A stretch of DNA of 64,000 nucleotides, taken from positions 1 through 64,000 of the IMG/VR virus record IMGVR_UViG_3300042346_000326, one strand, 5' to 3'. A program made the position numbers and the translations under genes. Positions 50,728 to 57,683 of this stretch are shown here, piece after piece. This DNA is from a virus. The notes below the pieces were generated by a model. The model was given only the letters and a program-made list of their open reading frames with translations, ran no database searches and was not told the DNA's origin. The stretch's first letter is position 1. Each line of letters begins with the position of its first letter.

Positions 50728-50752
50728 ACCACCTGATTAGTAGTCAGGTGGT
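50728..50752. terminator. Hairpin, possible weak terminator for the minus-strand gene at 50872
   Basis: ACCACCTGA and TCAGGTGGT form a perfect 9-bp stem; on the minus strand it is followed by ttgttgttc, a T-rich but interrupted run. It lies 120 bases past the stop of gene 50872. Confidence 0.35.
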
Positions 50753-50843
50753 AGGTGTTCTCATGTGTAACTAACAACAACCCCCCCACCATTAAACGGA
50801 AAACGCCAAATGAACAGCCAGGTGAGACACATGGTTGAGGGGT

Positions 50844-50862
50844 TGGGGCCAGGGCAGTAGCC
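50844..50862. repeat. 19-bp direct repeat flanking gene 50872, copy 1
   Basis: TGGGGCCAGGGCAGTAGCC, one mismatch to the copy at 51161-51179. A shorter form (GGCAGTAGCC) recurs at 52039. Confidence 0.65.
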
Positions 50863-50871
50863 AAAAGACGG

Positions 50872-51141
50872 CTAGTGGCCCTCGTCAATGGTCCACGCCT
50901 TATGGGTAGGAGAGTCCTTTATCATCTTTACGGTCTTATAGCCTGTAAGCCATTTAAGGGCATCCTTTAACGCCTGGTCTGATGTCTTAGATTGCCCTTT
51001 CATATACGTATAAGGCTGCTGTATCTCTGGATTAGTGGGGTATTCATGCCAACAGTCAGTTCTGATTCCCCAATGCCACACAGATTTACGGTTTGTAACG
51101 AGGATTGTAAATTGGCCATTCACACATTTAGTGTAGTACAT
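50872..51141 (-). CDS. Hypothetical protein
   Basis: 89 residues from ATG 51141; the frame continues to 51264 but that would run into the opposite gene. CVNGQFTILVTNRKSVWHWG, then TSDQALKDALKWLTGY and AWTIDEGH look like a real small protein. Bracketed by 19-bp direct repeats and transcribed against its neighbours. Unrecognised. Confidence 0.5.
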   Translation of the reverse strand: MYYTKCVNGQFTILVTNRKSVWHWGIRTDCWHEYPTNPEIQQPYTYMKGQSKTSDQALKDALKWLTGYKTVKMIKDSPTHKAWTIDEGH

Positions 51142-51160
51142 GCTAGTGCGGTTGACGATG

Positions 51161-51179
51161 TGGGGCCAAGGCAGTAGCC
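51161..51179. repeat. 19-bp direct repeat flanking gene 50872, copy 2
   Basis: TGGGGCCAAGGCAGTAGCC, just upstream of the GNAT gene at 51193 and of the divergent gene 51141. Confidence 0.65.
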
Positions 51180-51192
51180 GTAAACTAGCCAC

Positions 51193-51498
51193 ATGGCAGA
51201 CTTTCTTAGCAGAGTGCAGTTCAAAAATCACTCTACTCCCTATGAGGACAAGATTGGGGCCCATTTAGGCAAGCAGCAGGTTGGATGGCTAGACCTTGAT
51301 AAAGATACGGGTGTAGTTAATGAGGTATATGTTAAGGAGCAGCACCAGGGTAAGGGTATCGCCACAGGCATGTGGAAGCACGCCCAGGAGTCTGGCTTAA
51401 ATCCAAGACATTCTGATACTCGTTCCGAGTCTGGAGATGCTTGGGCGCAATCTCTTTATCAAAAGGGACTGGCTCCAGAACCAGAGAGTATGGAATAA
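51193..51498 (+). CDS. GNAT-like acetyltransferase, short
   Basis: 101 residues. EVYVKEQHQGKGIATGMWKH holds the acetyl-CoA pyrophosphate motif (Q-x-x-G-K-G-I-A) after a beta-4 strand. The end HSDTRSESGDAWAQSLYQKG is shared in form with the GNAT-like gene at 52706. At 101 residues it is shorter than typical GNATs, so it may be a minimal form. Target unknown. Confidence 0.65.
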   Translation: MADFLSRVQFKNHSTPYEDKIGAHLGKQQVGWLDLDKDTGVVNEVYVKEQHQGKGIATGMWKHAQESGLNPRHSDTRSESGDAWAQSLYQKGLAPEPESME

Positions 51499-51824
51499 TG
51501 AGCAATCTAGGCCCTCAATTCGACCCCTTACAAGAGGCTAGGAGTATCAAGAACAATAAGAGCCGCCTAACTAGGACCCTAAAGGCCGTAGGACTAGAGC
51601 CACGGAGACGATTTAAGTCAAGAAGCGGAAAGGTATCGATGCAATCTGCAGGATTGGTATACACCGCTACAGATAGCAACAGTACAACGGTCCACTACGC
51701 CACTGGTAGTCCTGGAGATAACAACGTGGAACCATATCATCAGCGGATACTAAAGGCCCTTATCGATGCCGACTACAACGCTTCAATGAAGGATGGCAAA
51801 ATTCACGTACAGCACTCTATGTGA
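51498..51824 (+). CDS. Hypothetical basic protein
   Basis: 108 residues from ATG 51498 (TAATG overlap; the upstream in-frame start at 51441 lies in the previous gene). Basic (RRRFKSRSGK), and its start MSNLGPQFDP is like that of the papain-like gene at 53101 (MSNLGRQWKQDP), suggesting a shared tag. Function unknown. Confidence 0.55.
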   Translation: MSNLGPQFDPLQEARSIKNNKSRLTRTLKAVGLEPRRRFKSRSGKVSMQSAGLVYTATDSNSTTVHYATGSPGDNNVEPYHQRILKALIDADYNASMKDGKIHVQHSM

Positions 51825-51836
51825 TAGGCTCTGTCT

Positions 51837-51998
51837 ATGAGCATCGAGAAGCGAATCGGCAAGGTATGGATATATTTTGGTTGGAACTTTAGAAGAGTTG
51901 CATTTGGAATCTCAGTAGACCGCTTTGAGATAGCGTTTGATTTTCTATTCTGGTACTTCACAATTGAATTTTGGCCAATATTTTCCAGTAACGACTAG
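51837..51998 (+). CDS. Small aromatic-rich protein, possibly membrane-associated
   Basis: 53 residues, ATG 51837. Many Phe/Trp (VWIYFGWNFRRVAFGI, FDFLFWYFTIEFWPIF). Weak ribosome site. Might associate with the membrane. Confidence 0.45.
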   Translation: MSIEKRIGKVWIYFGWNFRRVAFGISVDRFEIAFDFLFWYFTIEFWPIFSSND

Positions 51999-52011
51999 TA
52001 CCTCCCCTAGC

Positions 52012-52036
52012 AGATAAGATTTCACGCTATCTTTTT
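52012..52036 (+). terminator. Weak terminator-like hairpin
   Basis: agata and tatct form a short 5-bp stem with an 11-base loop followed by six T. Weak, between gene 51837 and gene 52063. Confidence 0.3.
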
Positions 52037-52062
52037 TAGGCAGTAGCCTCATAATACTCTTT

Positions 52063-52179
52063 ATGAGTAGCCTGTCTGCAAACCAATTCGTAATGCCTAA
52101 AGAGCAGTATGTAAATGTCGCCATGCAGATGATGCCTCCATCAGGGGCCACTAACACAGCAAGTAGCACCAAGGCATGA
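52063..52179 (+). CDS. Tiny hypothetical protein
   Basis: 38 residues, Met- and Ser-rich (MSSLSANQFVMPKEQYVNVA). Its stop overlaps the next start in ATGA. A CTCATAA/TTATGAG stem overlaps the start region. Could be a leader or coupling peptide. Confidence 0.4.
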   Translation: MSSLSANQFVMPKEQYVNVAMQMMPPSGATNTASSTKA

Positions 52180-52709
52180 GCAGATACGCAGAGTTCAGTG
52201 ATTCAGCAGGTCGCCACTATGTAGAAGGCGAGATGCCCGAACAAGTCAAATATCGTCACAAGTTATCTAACTTTGGAGAACCTAGGCGCATCTCGGTCTA
52301 TGACCCTAGTGACTCAACGCCACGTCGTGCTAGTGAACAGGGCCATATAGAAGAACATCCAAAAGGTGAACCTGGTCTTGTGGGATATGCAGATATCTAT
52401 CGTGAAAAAGGCGGCGAACAATTCGGCACTCTAACAAATGCAGAGGGAAAGAAAGAGCCACTCATTAGTAAGGCCCATACCAATATCGGCTTTGTAACAG
52501 TAGAACCCAAACATCGTGGTGGCGGCATATCAAAACAACTAATTAACTATGTAGATAAGACCACACCAAAAGATGCCCAAGTAAATTTTGGTGAGATTGC
52601 ACACATCGGCATGGCCAAGATTGCTTCAAAGATGCAGGCAGAAAACCCAAGTCGTATTCATGCAAAAGACTTGTGGTACTACAAAGACAAACTTAAGGAA
52701 GGCCAATGA
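52176..52709 (+). CDS. GNAT-like acetyltransferase
   Basis: 177 residues, ATGA overlap. Strand IGFVTVEPKHRGGGISKQLI contains the acetyl-CoA loop R-G-G-G-I-S. The N-terminal 70 residues are polar with YAEFSDSAGRHYVEG. Second of three GNAT-like genes in 2 kb. Substrate unknown. Confidence 0.6.
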   Translation: MSRYAEFSDSAGRHYVEGEMPEQVKYRHKLSNFGEPRRISVYDPSDSTPRRASEQGHIEEHPKGEPGLVGYADIYREKGGEQFGTLTNAEGKKEPLISKAHTNIGFVTVEPKHRGGGISKQLINYVDKTTPKDAQVNFGEIAHIGMAKIASKMQAENPSRIHAKDLWYYKDKLKEGQ

Positions 52710-53101
52710 AGAAGACGCCTCCTCCTAAAAATCCTAATGACAGAAGAAACCTGTCGGGGGTTCAGTTTAGATACTTTCCACCTGAAGATAAGTACTCATT
52801 TCATGAACTACATGCCATCTCTCCAGATGCTTATAACAAGAACAGCAGAACAGGAAAAGGATTAGTCGTCGGGCGGTTGCAGTGGCATCCAAAGTCTGGT
52901 GAGGTCAATTGGGTGCGCACACACGAGAACTATCGAGGCCTAGGTGTCGCATCTACGTTATGGGAAAAGGCTAATAAGTTATCTGCCGATACTGGAATAA
53001 GAGCACCCAAACATTCTAAGCACCGCACTGACCAGGGCGATGCGTGGGCAAAATCTGTCGGGGGCGTTACGCCATCACGAGCCAACTATGAGGAGTGGTG
53101 A
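52706..53101 (+). CDS. GNAT-like acetyltransferase
   Basis: 131 residues, ATGA overlap. VGRLQWHPKSGEVNWVRTHE then NYRGLGVASTLWEKA holds the R-G-L-G-V-A acetyl-CoA motif. The end (HRTDQGDAWAKSVGG) resembles the 51193 gene, so these may be paralogues. Confidence 0.65.
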   Translation: MKKTPPPKNPNDRRNLSGVQFRYFPPEDKYSFHELHAISPDAYNKNSRTGKGLVVGRLQWHPKSGEVNWVRTHENYRGLGVASTLWEKANKLSADTGIRAPKHSKHRTDQGDAWAKSVGGVTPSRANYEEW

Positions 53102-53604
53102 TGAGTAACCTAGGTCGCCAGTGGAAACAGGACCCACTCATCATGACGCCAAAAGAATTAGAAGGCCATGTTCAAGATACTCTAAAGTCAAATCCATTTA
53201 AAACAACTACAGAGAGAATTACAGATAACCCACATGGCGCTTGCTATGACGCTTCCTGTTTAATTCATGGCTATCTGCCACATGGCTCACACGTCGCTGT
53301 CTATGGTGGAAAGCACCACGACCCAAAGTCTACAAATCCAGGAGACTGGTACAGCAATCACTTTGTACATCACGTACCTACTACAGAGGGTATGCACGCT
53401 GTTGATTTGACGCATCGTCAATTTGATTCATCAGAGAAGACTCCCCTAGTAGAGCCACTACAGAAGTTTCAAGATAGAAACGTAATGAAGGGCTTTAGAA
53501 CTCTGCGCACTGATGCAGAGCACGCAAAGTTATACACAGAGGGTAGAAAGACCAAGCCTCTAGGTAAGAAGATGGCTAGAGAATTGCGCAGGGATGTCAC
53601 ATGA
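53101..53604 (+). CDS. Papain-like/transglutaminase-like cysteine protein
   Basis: 167 residues, ATG 53101 with gaggag (two GTG codons just upstream are alternatives). HGACYDASCLIHGYLPHG gives a nucleophile-like Cys48, WYSNHFVHHV His87, and HAVDLTHRQFD Asp102, in the C-H-D order of papain-like deamidases, proteases and transglutaminases. Such folds are frequent in effectors. Not proven active. Confidence 0.55.
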   Translation: MSNLGRQWKQDPLIMTPKELEGHVQDTLKSNPFKTTTERITDNPHGACYDASCLIHGYLPHGSHVAVYGGKHHDPKSTNPGDWYSNHFVHHVPTTEGMHAVDLTHRQFDSSEKTPLVEPLQKFQDRNVMKGFRTLRTDAEHAKLYTEGRKTKPLGKKMARELRRDVT

Positions 53605-53882
53605 GTGCATCAGATAACCTATCAAGCCAATTGTTTCATGGAACAAGGGCAAAGATAAAGGGACAGATAATTAACCCAGGTCCATCTGGATTTGCGTATG
53701 CAACAACTGACAGAGGTTCTGCAGAATTATTCGGCAAAACAAAGATGCCAGAAGGTGAACTAGGAGATAACAAGGTCTATCGCGTTATGTCATTAGGAGA
53801 AACGACTACCAAGCCAGGTAACTTTAAGGGTGAGACTCACCACATCTCCGACACTGGCTTCTTGATATTAGGTGAAGCATGA
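53601..53882 (+). CDS. ADP-ribosyltransferase-like protein (Arr type)
   Basis: 93 residues, ATGA overlap. LFHGTRAKIKGQIINPG, then FAYATTDRGSAELFG and KVYRVM match the short Arr (rifampin ADP-ribosyltransferase) type: His13 in HGT, Tyr33 in AYATT, and Asp84 as possible third residue. NAD-binding of this fold would modify a host target. Shorter than Arr (about 140). Confidence 0.55.
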   Translation: MSASDNLSSQLFHGTRAKIKGQIINPGPSGFAYATTDRGSAELFGKTKMPEGELGDNKVYRVMSLGETTTKPGNFKGETHHISDTGFLILGEA

Positions 53883-54307
53883 GCGCCCTATCTAACGAGT
53901 TATTTTTTGAAGCACATCGCGGACTTCGTCTAAAGGGCAAAGAAAAAGTTAATAAAGACGAATTAGGTATGCACTGGTCTGCAGATAGAGATAAAGCAGA
54001 TGAGTTTGCAACAAAGCACATAAATTGGCCTGAGTGGGAACATGGCAAGACTTATCATGCCCAGATACCTGTATCTGCTGTAGAGACTGGATTCACTCGT
54101 CTACGTGACAGTGGCTTCGCTAACTTTGCTGGTAAAGACCCATTAGGTGAAAAGGAAGTGCCAGTAAAAGAGGGCGCTACAGTAAAGGTCACAGGCGTTA
54201 CTAGCCATCGTAGAACATACCTAGGACCTAACAAGACCGTTAATCAGGGAACGGCATTGAAGTCACGTACCCGTCGTTACAACCCACCAAGAGAGATGAA
54301 GGCATGA
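53879..54307 (+). CDS. ADP-ribosyltransferase-like protein (R-S-E type)
   Basis: 142 residues, ATGA overlap. Arg14 in AHRGLR, Ser34 in MHWSADRDKADEFA and the pair Glu91-Lys-Glu93 before VKEGATVKVTGVT reproduce the R-S-ExE signature of arginine-specific ADP-ribosyltransferases. Phages use such enzymes to modify RNA polymerase or ribosomes (T4 Alt/Mod, ModB). Target here unknown. Confidence 0.65.
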   Translation: MSALSNELFFEAHRGLRLKGKEKVNKDELGMHWSADRDKADEFATKHINWPEWEHGKTYHAQIPVSAVETGFTRLRDSGFANFAGKDPLGEKEVPVKEGATVKVTGVTSHRRTYLGPNKTVNQGTALKSRTRRYNPPREMKA

Positions 54308-54489
54308 CTTGTCGTCATGTCTATGAATATGTTGGGGCGGCAATATGTCCCGCGTGCGGGCGCGATACGCACGAACCAGACACCGAACTTCATAACAAGT
54401 TGTTCAAAGAGCATTACGAGCAGGGCCGTCATCTGGTATACAAGTGTCCTGTAGAGGGCGGCACTATACGAGGTTGGTGGAGCATATGA
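54304..54489 (+). CDS. Small zinc-binding protein
   Basis: 61 residues, ATGA overlap. CRHVYEYVGAAICPACGRD, and a later Cys in YKCPVEGG; four Cys plus His could bind zinc. A similar short CRH..C..C protein is at 58278 on the other strand. Confidence 0.6.
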   Translation: MTCRHVYEYVGAAICPACGRDTHEPDTELHNKLFKEHYEQGRHLVYKCPVEGGTIRGWWSI

Positions 54490-54917
54490 GTGCACCTTTA
54501 TCTGAACCGTTGTTTCATGGTTCAAGCCATCCCTTTAACAAGGGCGACATTATTAAGCCTATGGAGATGGACCACGCACATGCCACAACAGATAAGGCAT
54601 ATGCCAATAACTACTCGACATTAGATGCAGAACGAGATTACAGTAGAGACCCAAAGTCTTTATTTACATATACCTACAAAGTCAGTCCTGTAGATGAAAA
54701 AGAGATGCACTCAGAGACAGAACCGTGGAGAACTGACCCAGTTAAAAAGAACCTACGTCTTGCTAAAGACATTCCTAATATCTATGTGTCCAAAAAAGGA
54801 TTTAAAGTAGAGGGCATCGAGTCAATGAGGGCGCACCCACAGATAGTTACAGATAACAAGGTTCTAGAGAACGCTCTGAGCGCTTGGAGACGAAAACGTG
54901 ACAGAGAAGAGTCCTAA
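54486..54917 (+). CDS. ADP-ribosyltransferase-like protein (Arr-like, degenerate)
   Basis: 143 residues from ATG 54486. LFHGSSHPFNKGDIIKPMEM, then HAHATTDKAYANNYS and FTYTYKVSP follow the order seen in the 53601 protein; the AYATT Tyr is replaced by His (HAHATT). Either a divergent Arr-type enzyme or an inactive relative. Confidence 0.5.
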   Translation: MSAPLSEPLFHGSSHPFNKGDIIKPMEMDHAHATTDKAYANNYSTLDAERDYSRDPKSLFTYTYKVSPVDEKEMHSETEPWRTDPVKKNLRLAKDIPNIYVSKKGFKVEGIESMRAHPQIVTDNKVLENALSAWRRKRDREES

Positions 54918-55041
54918 TCCTGCTAGGGTCAAGAAGGTCCAGGAATTAAGGCGCTCTAACGCTGCTACCCCTGTCCCCTCTAAAAAGGTCTATACAAGGA
55001 AGAAAAAGCATTCAAAGGGCGCAAATCGGGCATCTCTTTAG
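54898..55041 (+). CDS. Small very basic protein
   Basis: 47 residues, GTG 54898 within the end of the previous gene. Begins MTEKSPNPARVKKVQELRRS, with KKVYTRKKKHSKGANR. About one third Lys/Arg; may bind nucleic acid. Confidence 0.5.
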   Translation: MTEKSPNPARVKKVQELRRSNAATPVPSKKVYTRKKKHSKGANRASL

Positions 55042-55099
55042 GCTCAAACCCAAGTTGACCCCTTTGGTATCCTTGGGTACTGGAGGCGAAGGGGAGACC

Positions 55100-55651
55100 A
55101 TGACAACAATCATTGGAGTTCAGTACGAAGACCACTGCCTATTTATGGCAGATAATCAAGTTACATTAGATGGTGGTCGTCGTTACAAACACCCCGATAT
55201 GAAAAAGATTAGCAAGGTAGGCGAATACCTTGTTGCAGGTTCTGGCGAAGTTGCACCATGCGATATTGCGCAACATCTATGGACGCCACCTGCTATGTCT
55301 GCCAAAGACAGAAAAGATACTTATCACTTTGTTATTGCTAAGTTGATGCCATCGCTACGCAAATGTCTTGAAGACAATGGCTACGATTTCGATGAAGGCA
55401 AATCTGACGGCAAGTCAGGTGAATCACGATTCAATCTGCTTGTTGCCGCTAATGGTCAGATATTCGACATTGCCGATGATATGTCGGTCTGTATGTCAGA
55501 TGCTGGCTTCTATGGCGTTGGCTCTGGCTCTCCATATGCATTAGGTGCTCTCTATGGTGGTGTTAAGCCAGAAAAGGCTATGGCTGTTGCTGAGAAGATA
55601 GATGTCAATACTTCTGGGCCGTTTCAGAAAGAAGTTCAGTACAAGAAGTAA
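55100..55651 (+). CDS. Proteasome-beta/HslV-like Ntn hydrolase
   Basis: 183 residues from ATG 55100, with ggggagacc upstream; the longer frame from 55055 would bury the key Thr. The start MTTIIGVQYEDHCLFMADNQ places Thr2 first after Met removal, with Asp17 and a Lys (KK at 34-35, mature numbering) as in proteasome beta subunits. VAGSGEV and GSGSPYALGALYGG are further proteasome/HslV-type elements. Actinobacteria have proteasomes, so this may form its own barrel or join the host's. Confidence 0.75.
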   Translation: MTTIIGVQYEDHCLFMADNQVTLDGGRRYKHPDMKKISKVGEYLVAGSGEVAPCDIAQHLWTPPAMSAKDRKDTYHFVIAKLMPSLRKCLEDNGYDFDEGKSDGKSGESRFNLLVAANGQIFDIADDMSVCMSDAGFYGVGSGSPYALGALYGGVKPEKAMAVAEKIDVNTSGPFQKEVQYKK

Positions 55652-55654
55652 CTT

Positions 55655-55683
55655 TTGTGAAATAAATCACACTCTGATATAGT
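55655..55683 (+). promoter_or_regulatory. Promoter of the HSP20 gene
   Basis: TTGTGA (55655-55660), exactly 17 bases, then TATAGT (55678-55683): a good sigma-70/SigA-type promoter 59 bases ahead of the HSP20 start. Confidence 0.7.
55656..55671. promoter_or_regulatory. CRP/GlxR-type operator over the -35 box
   Basis: TGTGA-AATAAA-TCACA exactly matches the consensus TGTGA-N6-TCACA of CRP-family regulators, including actinobacterial Crp/GlxR. It covers the -35 box, a position expected to repress. Confidence 0.6.
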
Positions 55684-55741
55684 TACATATACGGCTTGCC
55701 ATTCGGGAGCCATTAAACCTAGTCTCGTCTAAGGAGAGATT

Positions 55742-56227
55742 ATGACACCCTATGAAGTTATGAAAAAGAAATCTACGTATCCTGATTACGCACATAAAAT
55801 GGAAACCCCAAAGGACCCCTTTACAACACTTGAACCCTTTTTAAATTCATGGACTATCGGTTTTGACCGACACTTCCAACTACTTGAGGAGTTGCGCAAT
55901 GCATCAAAGTCAACCTATCCCCCATACAACATCGTACAAGTTGATGACGGAGAGACCTACATCATCGAGATTGCAGCGGCTGGCTTCACCAAAGAGGATA
56001 TCGAAGTCTCTTTTAGAGAGAACCAACTTATCGTCACTGGAAAGATGGAAGATGATTCAGCCCAGTATCTCCACAAAGGCATAGCATCACGGGACTTCGA
56101 ACAGTCCTTTGCCCTTGCCGATGATGTAAGGGTAGTAGACGCATCTATGCAGGATGGAATTCTGTCCATTCGTCTAGAGCGAGAAATTCCTGAACATAAG
56201 AAACCACGAACAATTACTATCAAGTAA
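55742..56227 (+). CDS. hsp20: HSP20 small heat shock protein
   Basis: 161 residues with aaggagag. The alpha-crystallin domain spans about residues 60-155: YNIVQVDDGETYIIEIAAAG, FTKEDIEVSFRENQLIVTG, YLHKGIASRDFEQSFALAD, and GILSIRLER. IbpA-type. It holds unfolded proteins, and phage versions are known from cyanophages. Located next to the proteasome-like gene, with its own promoter. Confidence 0.9.
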   Translation: MTPYEVMKKKSTYPDYAHKMETPKDPFTTLEPFLNSWTIGFDRHFQLLEELRNASKSTYPPYNIVQVDDGETYIIEIAAAGFTKEDIEVSFRENQLIVTGKMEDDSAQYLHKGIASRDFEQSFALADDVRVVDASMQDGILSIRLEREIPEHKKPRTITIK

Positions 56228-56306
56228 TATACGTCACACAATTTAATACGAGGCTCCTGGGCATGAGCACGCAAAAACTGCCCATTCAATCTGCTAGGCT
56301 TTTCGT

Positions 56307-56813
56307 ATGATTGTTAGCCTTAGTAAAGAAGAAGTCCGTGCATGTGCGGACATTGCGTTAAATCGTTGGATGATGAAGTGGGGCTCTATTGACCGCCCTA
56401 ATTATGCTGGCGATAATAAAGCAAAACTAGAACCAGAAATTGCAGCCAACGTTAGAACTATCGTTGCAGAATACGCTGTGGCAAAACTTTATAAAATGCC
56501 ACTAACATTTCCGTTCTATCCAAATGAAGAACATCCATTTAGACAGCACATTCCTGATGTTGGCTCTAATGTTGAGGTTAAGAGTGTTAGAACACGAGAT
56601 GAGATTCCAGTCTTTCCTAAAGACATTAAACCTGGTCGCCTTCTCGTGGGCGCACGCGTACTCGACCGCGACTACTACTCAGAGGTAGAGGTATACGGTT
56701 GGCTACGAATGGAAGATGTGCAACGAGATGAATGGAAATACGTACCAGAGGGTTCATGGCGTATTCCATTGACTGAGTTCAACGACTCAATACCAGAGGT
56801 CGTGTATGTCTAA
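56307..56813 (+). CDS. PD-(D/E)XK nuclease-like protein
   Basis: 168 residues. An N-terminal helix ends in VAEYAVAKLY, then IPDVGSNVEVKSVR gives Asp84 and Glu90-Val-Lys92, and VGARVLDRDY gives the third strand. This is the EVK-type active site layout of restriction-like nucleases. May be a stand-alone nuclease or a decayed restriction-like protein. Confidence 0.55.
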   Translation: MIVSLSKEEVRACADIALNRWMMKWGSIDRPNYAGDNKAKLEPEIAANVRTIVAEYAVAKLYKMPLTFPFYPNEEHPFRQHIPDVGSNVEVKSVRTRDEIPVFPKDIKPGRLLVGARVLDRDYYSEVEVYGWLRMEDVQRDEWKYVPEGSWRIPLTEFNDSIPEVVYV

Positions 56814-57069
56814 GACACAGGATAAGAGAAAGCAGAAAAAAATAGAACACGCAGAATTTATATGGAGGCAAGCGCAACTAAAGGCTGCCCTTGCCAAAAC
56901 AGAGTTAGACCTAGCCATAGAGACGTTTAAGGAATTTACAGGAGAAATGACAGAAGAACAGATAAAACAGACCGAAGAGAAGACCCAAGAGCAGTACAAG
57001 CGCATCGAGGAGTACCTCATGAGCGAAAAAGAATTGTATTTAGAACGTATGGGTATCCAACACGACTGA
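56806..57069 (+). CDS. Coiled-coil protein
   Basis: 87 residues, 8-base overlap. Almost all charged helix (KRKQKKIEHAEFIWRQAQLK, EQIKQTEEKTQEQYKRIEEY). No other domain. Possibly structural or a partner of the upstream nuclease-like protein. Confidence 0.6.
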   Translation: MSKTQDKRKQKKIEHAEFIWRQAQLKAALAKTELDLAIETFKEFTGEMTEEQIKQTEEKTQEQYKRIEEYLMSEKELYLERMGIQHD

Positions 57070-57079
57070 TAATTGTCCT

Positions 57080-57280
57080 GTGCTAAAACTTACTCTTGCT
57101 CTAGTGACCTCTGCAGCACTTTTGACTGGCTGCGGGTATGACGGTCACTTTAGATACCCTTGCCAAGACCCTACAAATTGGGAAACAGCAGAATGCAAGC
57201 CACCTATCTGTACTGCTTCAGGAACCTGTCCTGTAGACTTAGTAAAGACCCCTCAACCAAAAGGCCCACCAAATGAGTAA
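57080..57280 (+). CDS. Small lipoprotein
   Basis: 66 residues, GTG start. Signal with lipobox LLTGC: MLKLTLALVTSAALLTGCGY. The mature part has four further Cys (YPCQDP, ECKPPICTASGTCP), probably disulfide-bonded. Before the lysis genes; might act like a spanin-type or superinfection exclusion lipoprotein. Confidence 0.7.
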   Translation: MLKLTLALVTSAALLTGCGYDGHFRYPCQDPTNWETAECKPPICTASGTCPVDLVKTPQPKGPPNE

Positions 57281-57683
57281 AGAACGCTTATCACCACAAG
57301 ACCTAGACGCTAGATTAAAGTTTATTTTAGGAATCACACTAGGAACAATTCTTCTATGCACATCATTAGGCATTCTTTACGGCCTCCTATTTGTGACACA
57401 GCCAATAGGTGCTCAGTCTGAGAACGACAAGATGTTCTTTAACGTTCTAGGAAGCGTAGCAACGTTTATCACAGGTACCCTGGCTGGTCTTCTTATTGGT
57501 CAGAGCGGTGCCAAAGATGTCATGAAAGCAGTTCAAGACAATAAAGAAATTGATGCCAAGAATACAAGAGAAGACAAGAAATTAGAAGCAGAGATTGATG
57601 CTACAGCAGCACGTCTAGCAGCAAAGCCAGATGGCGCAATGCCAGAGGAACAGCCTGTTGATACAGATTGGGACAAAGACTAA
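57273..57683 (+). CDS. Two-span membrane protein, holin candidate
   Basis: 136 residues. Two spans (FILGITLGTILLCTSLGILY; FNVLGSVATFITGTLAGLLI) and a charged C-terminal helix (ARLAAKPDGAMPEEQP). Directly before the endolysin in a TAATG overlap, so it is a candidate holin, although the sequence is not family-specific. Confidence 0.6.
   Translation: MSKERLSPQDLDARLKFILGITLGTILLCTSLGILYGLLFVTQPIGAQSENDKMFFNVLGSVATFITGTLAGLLIGQSGAKDVMKAVQDNKEIDAKNTREDKKLEAEIDATAARLAAKPDGAMPEEQPVDTDWDKD

Larger units (their letters stand above)
49292..50871. other. Non-coding region rich in repeats (regulatory region, possible origin)
   Basis: About 1.5 kb without a convincing gene on either strand, between divergent gene blocks. 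It is AT-rich, with many inverted repeats (49323-49367, 49614-49648, 50334-50373, 50728-50752), short GC stems (49921-49936, 50010-50024), and four AAGTAACT motifs in 160 bases (50210, 50285, 50337 and inverted at 50363). Suggests promoters, operators and maybe a replication origin. Origin function is inference. Confidence 0.6.

Noticed and set aside
50694-50888. 64-residue minus-strand open frame
   Set aside because: It runs through two hairpins and a repeat and has no ribosome site or plausible protein composition.
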